Source: Liolophura sinensis
Taxonomy: Eukaryota; Mollusca; Polyplacophora; Chitonida; Chitonidae
Length of the DNA: 64,000 nt
Direction: 5' to 3'
NCBI RefSeq assembly: GCF_032854445.1
Contig: NC_088304.1
Span: 20,473,704-20,537,703 of the forward strand
In this document: piece after piece, positions 60,072 through 64,000 of the stretch
Position numbering within the stretch: position 1 is the first letter of the stretch
How the letters are laid out: every line of letters starts with the position of its first letter
Position numbers and translations under genes: made by a program
Notes under the pieces: model-generated
The model's database searches: none
What the model saw: only the letters and a program-made list of their open reading frames with translations
What the model was told of the DNA's origin: nothing

Positions 60072-61940
60072 TATATAGAAATTATCTCCACAGGTCAAAG
60101 TGTATTGACAGCTGACACACGTACACGATCATCCCATACAAATACCTTTAAATAATGTTTGTTTGTTTGACCTAAATCCAAAAGAGGTTTGGAATTTATC
60201 AACTGTTTGCACAGAAACTCAAATAGTAAGCAACCAAAAAGAAAAGTTCATCACATGCACGTGGCTAAATTCGTGACCACCATCAAAAAGCCAAATTTTG
60301 AAAGGCGACTAACAAAAAAATTGTGATCAACTGCTTGACACAACTGTTTACAGAGTCTCGAAATTTTTATATGAATCACCATGTTAAAGGACATATCTGA
60401 AAACACTGTTTTCTTCATCGGGATTCGTAGATTACAACAACACGACGTGGTTTTTGACTGGAGTAGAGAACATGATTTCCCACTTCATTTTTCCCTTGTG
60501 TATCATTTAACAGTAGTTTTACATCAATGATGATATCACTCACCTGTCGTCTTTCGGCGTGATGTTGTAGAAAAGTAGGAACTAAGGTACTATAACAAAG
60601 ACGTTCTGTGTAAGAGCCGGATTTCGCGCCACTAAATGGTTGGCAAACTAACGATAGGGCCAGGTGTCACTCCACGGGCATCCAAGCCGCGATATCACAT
60701 GGGCGTGTTGTGATAGATTAGATAACATCCCTAATGGTCTTTTTGGAAATGAAGAATTCAGTCGTAGGGTAGCGGTTTGGAGAAGGAAGAAAAGAGAGAA
60801 TACTTTTTTTACAGTTTGTTCGACCTGACCTGAGGCTAAATCCACGCATAAATCATAGTTTTGCATGAGTGTGAATTTAGGACAAAGCTATAGTACATTT
60901 ATATACGTACTGGACTGGGGTATAGGCCTGAAATGTGAGCCTGGAATATTGGCCTATGTGGCTTATTCACGTAATATTATTTCTGAAAACACATTTTAGT
61001 GCCCAATGTTTTTTCATTCTAAATTGATTCCAAAATGTGTTCGCTTGTAGTGCTAGTCTTCCATCTCTTTGGGGATTATAGTCCACATACAAGTGACAAC
61101 TTCGCCATAAATTATTGTAGGCTACGTGTACATATAAGTGCATCAATACGATGTAGGCCTACATGTCAACCATTTGTCCCTAAACGTATTTAAGCCTGAA
61201 CACATTTAGGGGTCAACAAGGTATAAATGCGTTTAGAAAAAAACCAAAGCCAAATATATGTTTTGATTCAAAATACGTACATGTTTGGATGACAGATTGG
61301 TTAGGAGAGCACTAAACACGTCTCACACATCCAACATGTTAAAGTCAGTCTAGCTAAGGAGCCATGTTTAACACACAACATTTTAACGGAACGTTTAATT
61401 TCTAAACTCTCGATTTGCAGTGTTCGACGTAAAACAGTGATACATACATGAACTGATATTTTTGAGGTGTGGCGAGCGGACATGTTAAACATTTTTATAT
61501 CAACACCTAAAACTAGTAGACTGGGAATTTTAGGAAGTATGTCTTAACCAGTCGTTTAGCTGGATATTACAAGGTTTTGTTGTAATCAGTTGCTTTTCGG
61601 TATGATATAAATTAAGTGCTTTCATGTGAATTAGCCTTAGGGACGTTGAACCATTTAGTGAATCAACACCGCGACTCACAGCGTTAGTGTTATTGCCAAT
61701 TTGTGCCATTGTAGTATTAGGTATATATGTGTAAAGACCTAGCCTCTGAGTCCATAAAGACAAACAGTATCCACGCGTACACATGTTACGAATCTATGCG
61801 TCGAAGCAGACAACCAAAATGAGCCTTTTAGGTCAATAATTGCAAAGGTAAGCAATATTTAAGATAGCACGAAATTAAGACGAAATCATGCCAATCTGTT
61901 CGATCTGCTAAACTCGTAACAAGAGTGGTCACGTGCTTGA
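60072..61940. other. No recognisable feature
   Basis: This is AT-rich DNA without a match to other parts of the window. Frames on the - strand at 60648-60866 and 61530-61784 have no recognisable domains. Confidence 0.4.
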
Positions 61941-61945
61941 AATCA

Positions 61946-62126
61946 GCGGCCGCTATGAGTTCTAGTTCAGTTCATGTTGGCTTCCTCTCAGGCCGTACAG
62001 GGGGGAGGTCTTGCAATCGCCTGCGGATGGTCGTGGATTTTCCCTGTGTTCTACCTGGTTTCCTCCCACCATAATGCTGGCCGCCGTCGTAAAAGTCAGT
62101 TATTCTAATTACCGTGTAAAACACCA
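61946..62126 (+). mobile_element. SINE, 5'-truncated
   Basis: It starts in the B-box region (CGCTATGAGTTCTAGTTCAG), then GCCTGCGGATGGTCGTGGAT, CCTCCCACCATAATGCTGGC and CCGTGTAAAACACC. The AAAT tail is lost or replaced. Confidence 0.9.
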
Positions 62127-62129
62127 AAA

Positions 62130-62570
62130 CACTGGTGCTAAACACGTAAACGCACGCGCAAAAATCTTACAACCGTTACTCGGTCTTTTATGGAACAGAC
62201 ACAGATATATGCTGTATAGATTTGGAATCAATTGTAAAAAATGACATCAAAATTCCATACCTCTGCTTTTTTGTTTCCGTATCACACTTGGGGCGATGAC
62301 ATGGAAAAGAACGGGTCAATAAACACTGGCAGTAAGCGCAGAAAGCAGTCCTCAGATATTCTTGAGGATGTCTGAGGAGCTAATTCATCACCAAACTGCT
62401 AATGGTGAAATTTTTCGGCTGAAATCGGAATAAACAGCTCATGTTACGGGGAAGATCTTTAAAAAACGGTATGTGGAGAAATCAATATAGGTTACGTTAA
62501 AGTAAGCTGCAACTTTCCCAGGCATGCCAAGGGCTTTCCGCTGTGGATAGCTCCATCATCACTATCAGTC
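62130..62570. other. No recognisable feature
   Basis: This is a short unique interval between two SINEs. A direct TCCTCAGATATTCTTGAGGA palindrome-like stretch lies at about 62350-62369. Nothing else is seen. Confidence 0.4.
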
Positions 62571-62574
62571 CACA

Positions 62575-62792
62575 GCGTAATGTCCCATGAGCCTCTCACC
62601 AATGTGGTCGGTGTGAGTTTAAATCCAGCTCATGCTGGCTTTCTCTCCGTCCGTACGTGGGAAGGTCTCCAGCAACCTACGAATGGTCGTAGGTTTCCCC
62701 AGTGCTGTGCCCGGTTTTCTCCCACCATAAAGCTTCCTGCCGTTGTATAAGTGAATTATTCTTGAGTAAAGCCTAAAAAACAATCAAACAAC
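62575..62792 (+). mobile_element. SINE, 5'-truncated
   Basis: It begins at GCGTAATGTCCCATGAGCCT in the tRNA-derived head and retains GTGTGAGTTTAAATCCAGCT (B-box). It continues with GTCCGTACGTGGGAAGGTCT, the CCCACCATAA box and a tail with few A-rich units. Confidence 0.92.
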
Positions 62793-62799
62793 ATTAAAA

Positions 62800-63529
62800 C
62801 AGCTAACGGCATTAAATAGCATTAACTGCTCTTACCCTGCATGTAGAAACCGTTCATGTAATAGATTGTGATGTGTTACTGTGACACCGTAAAGTAAAAA
62901 CTACACCTGGTTTACATGCACCTGTTAAAGTGTTTAAGCAAAGTATGGAGAAATGGTCATTTTTGAGCTGGAAGCTGGAACTGCTTGGTCAGGCGGAGAC
63001 CGACACCTTTTATTTGTACCATTATTTTCTTTATGCAGAAACTTGTTAAAATGCGCAGCGAAACAAATTTGTTACAATATTTTTTTTCTATCAGTATCGT
63101 ACTTGACGCAGCTAAAATAACGTATTATTATAGTACCGTTGGAATTGTCGCGTTACAAAACTTATTTGGGCGATATTTGCATTATAGGTATATCAAAGAC
63201 AATTATCTGTTAACGATATCATTACACTTAGCCGAATTCTAGTTTCACACAAATTTCATGAGAACGACGTGGTGACTCGCTGCCAAAAAAAAAATAGTAT
63301 TTTCGTCAACATAACAAACTTGGAAACACTTAAATTGATGGTCACCGTTTTAGATACATGGAGACGAAATGATGTCAAGTAAGAGAGGAAATGTCTGAGC
63401 CGGGTTCTGGTAAAATATTCAAAGCAAATCAAAGAGAAATAGCCGATTTCGCGACTTGATTTGTACAATTTACTGGGGACCAGAATGATGCCAATTCTTT
63501 GTCAGCCAGAAGATCGACGCCTTATTTGT
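62800..63529. other. No recognisable feature
   Basis: I see no similarity to E or F although copy G begins right after it. An A-run lies at about 63283-63292. Confidence 0.4.
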
Positions 63530-64000
63530 ATGCCTTTTCTCCCTTGACTATTCTACTGTATCGTGTGTTACCAAAGCCACGTTATGCACAAAATTAATAT
63601 TTCTCCTCCAACGTTTAGGACCCAAAGTCGTTTCGCTTTAATACGGTGAAGACATGTCTATAACAAGCATGTAATACAGTAACAGTGAATCAATATACAG
63701 GCTGTTGAGTCTGCTGGCTGAATTATTGACCACTGTTGTTCTGGATTATGCGACTTTGCCACATTCAAACAAAGCTACGTATGAATATTCCGCGGACAAC
63801 GCATGTAGTCGTATATCACGGTAATATGATAGCCGACACTTGGCACGGACATATTACCCGTCTCTGGAGATCATTTTCTTAAATGATTGTGACATGTCCG
63901 TAGATCGATCGGCACCAGCCTGGATATATTTGTGCCTGGTAAGGGTTTATATCGAGATTAACAGAGAACCTGTTTTCCGAATGTGAAGTGGGTCAGAGAA
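63530..64000. repeat. Segmental copy G (tail of the EF unit), continues past the window
   Basis: It matches F 54510-54960 and E 45170-45530 throughout: CCCAAAGTCGTTTCGCTTTA, AGGCTGTTGAGTCTG, GTCGTATATCACGGTAATAT and GACATGTCCGTAGATCGATC. Over the last 150 bases it is closer to F than to E. Only the right-hand part of the unit is present here. Confidence 0.92.

Noticed and set aside
1-64000. CRISPR arrays, bacterial operons, rRNA, phage or virus-derived genes
   Set aside because: No regularly spaced repeats with unique spacers, no Shine-Dalgarno-led gene clusters, no rRNA sequence and no viral structural or polymerase motifs were seen.

Overview
This is eukaryotic, AT-rich, repeat-dominated intergenic DNA. 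The tRNA-headed SINE family scattered through it has a GC-rich body and an (AAAT)n tail, and I associate it with lophotrochozoan genomes, most likely a marine mollusc. That assignment is from memory of the family and was not searched. I see no convincing host protein-coding gene, real tRNA, rRNA, CRISPR array or prokaryotic feature. The only intact coding sequence is a Tc1-type transposase at 58867-59874, inside a complete 1.53-kb element with perfect 23-bp terminal inverted repeats and TA target duplications.

Layout. (1) About 1-25140 is a tandem array of three diverged copies of one large unit. The copies are A (1 to ~7260), B (~7260-16290) and C (~16290-25140). Inside C a ~1-kb sub-block is further amplified. 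(2) About 25140-37150 is mostly single-copy AT-rich DNA with SINE fragments. (3) About 37150-45540 (E) and 46130-54990 (F) are a second, unrelated tandem duplication, and the tail of a third copy (G) enters at ~63530. (4) About 54990-63530 is low-copy DNA carrying SINEs and the intact Tc1 element.

Because paralogous copies lie side by side, each later insertion can be read against an 'empty' sister copy. This exposes several mobile elements with no coding capacity. Two are ~850-bp elements with ~240-bp terminal inverted repeats (8235-9091 and 47190-48029). They sit in opposite orientation, one in each array, and the better one is flanked by a 9-bp imperfect duplication. A third, unrelated element of 1.6 kb has ~180-bp inverted repeats (3302-4908). 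A broken Tc1 relative lies at 15144-16168. At least eighteen SINE copies are present, several with clear target duplications, so the insertions can be ordered relative to the duplications.

The most unusual observations are the long-inverted-repeat elements and their palindromic target, an inverted ~47-bp patch of flanking DNA embedded in the middle of one SINE (12424-12470), and minisatellites or G-tracts expanded in one copy from a single unit still visible in the sister copy. All comparisons were made by eye and all boundaries are approximate unless a target duplication fixes them.
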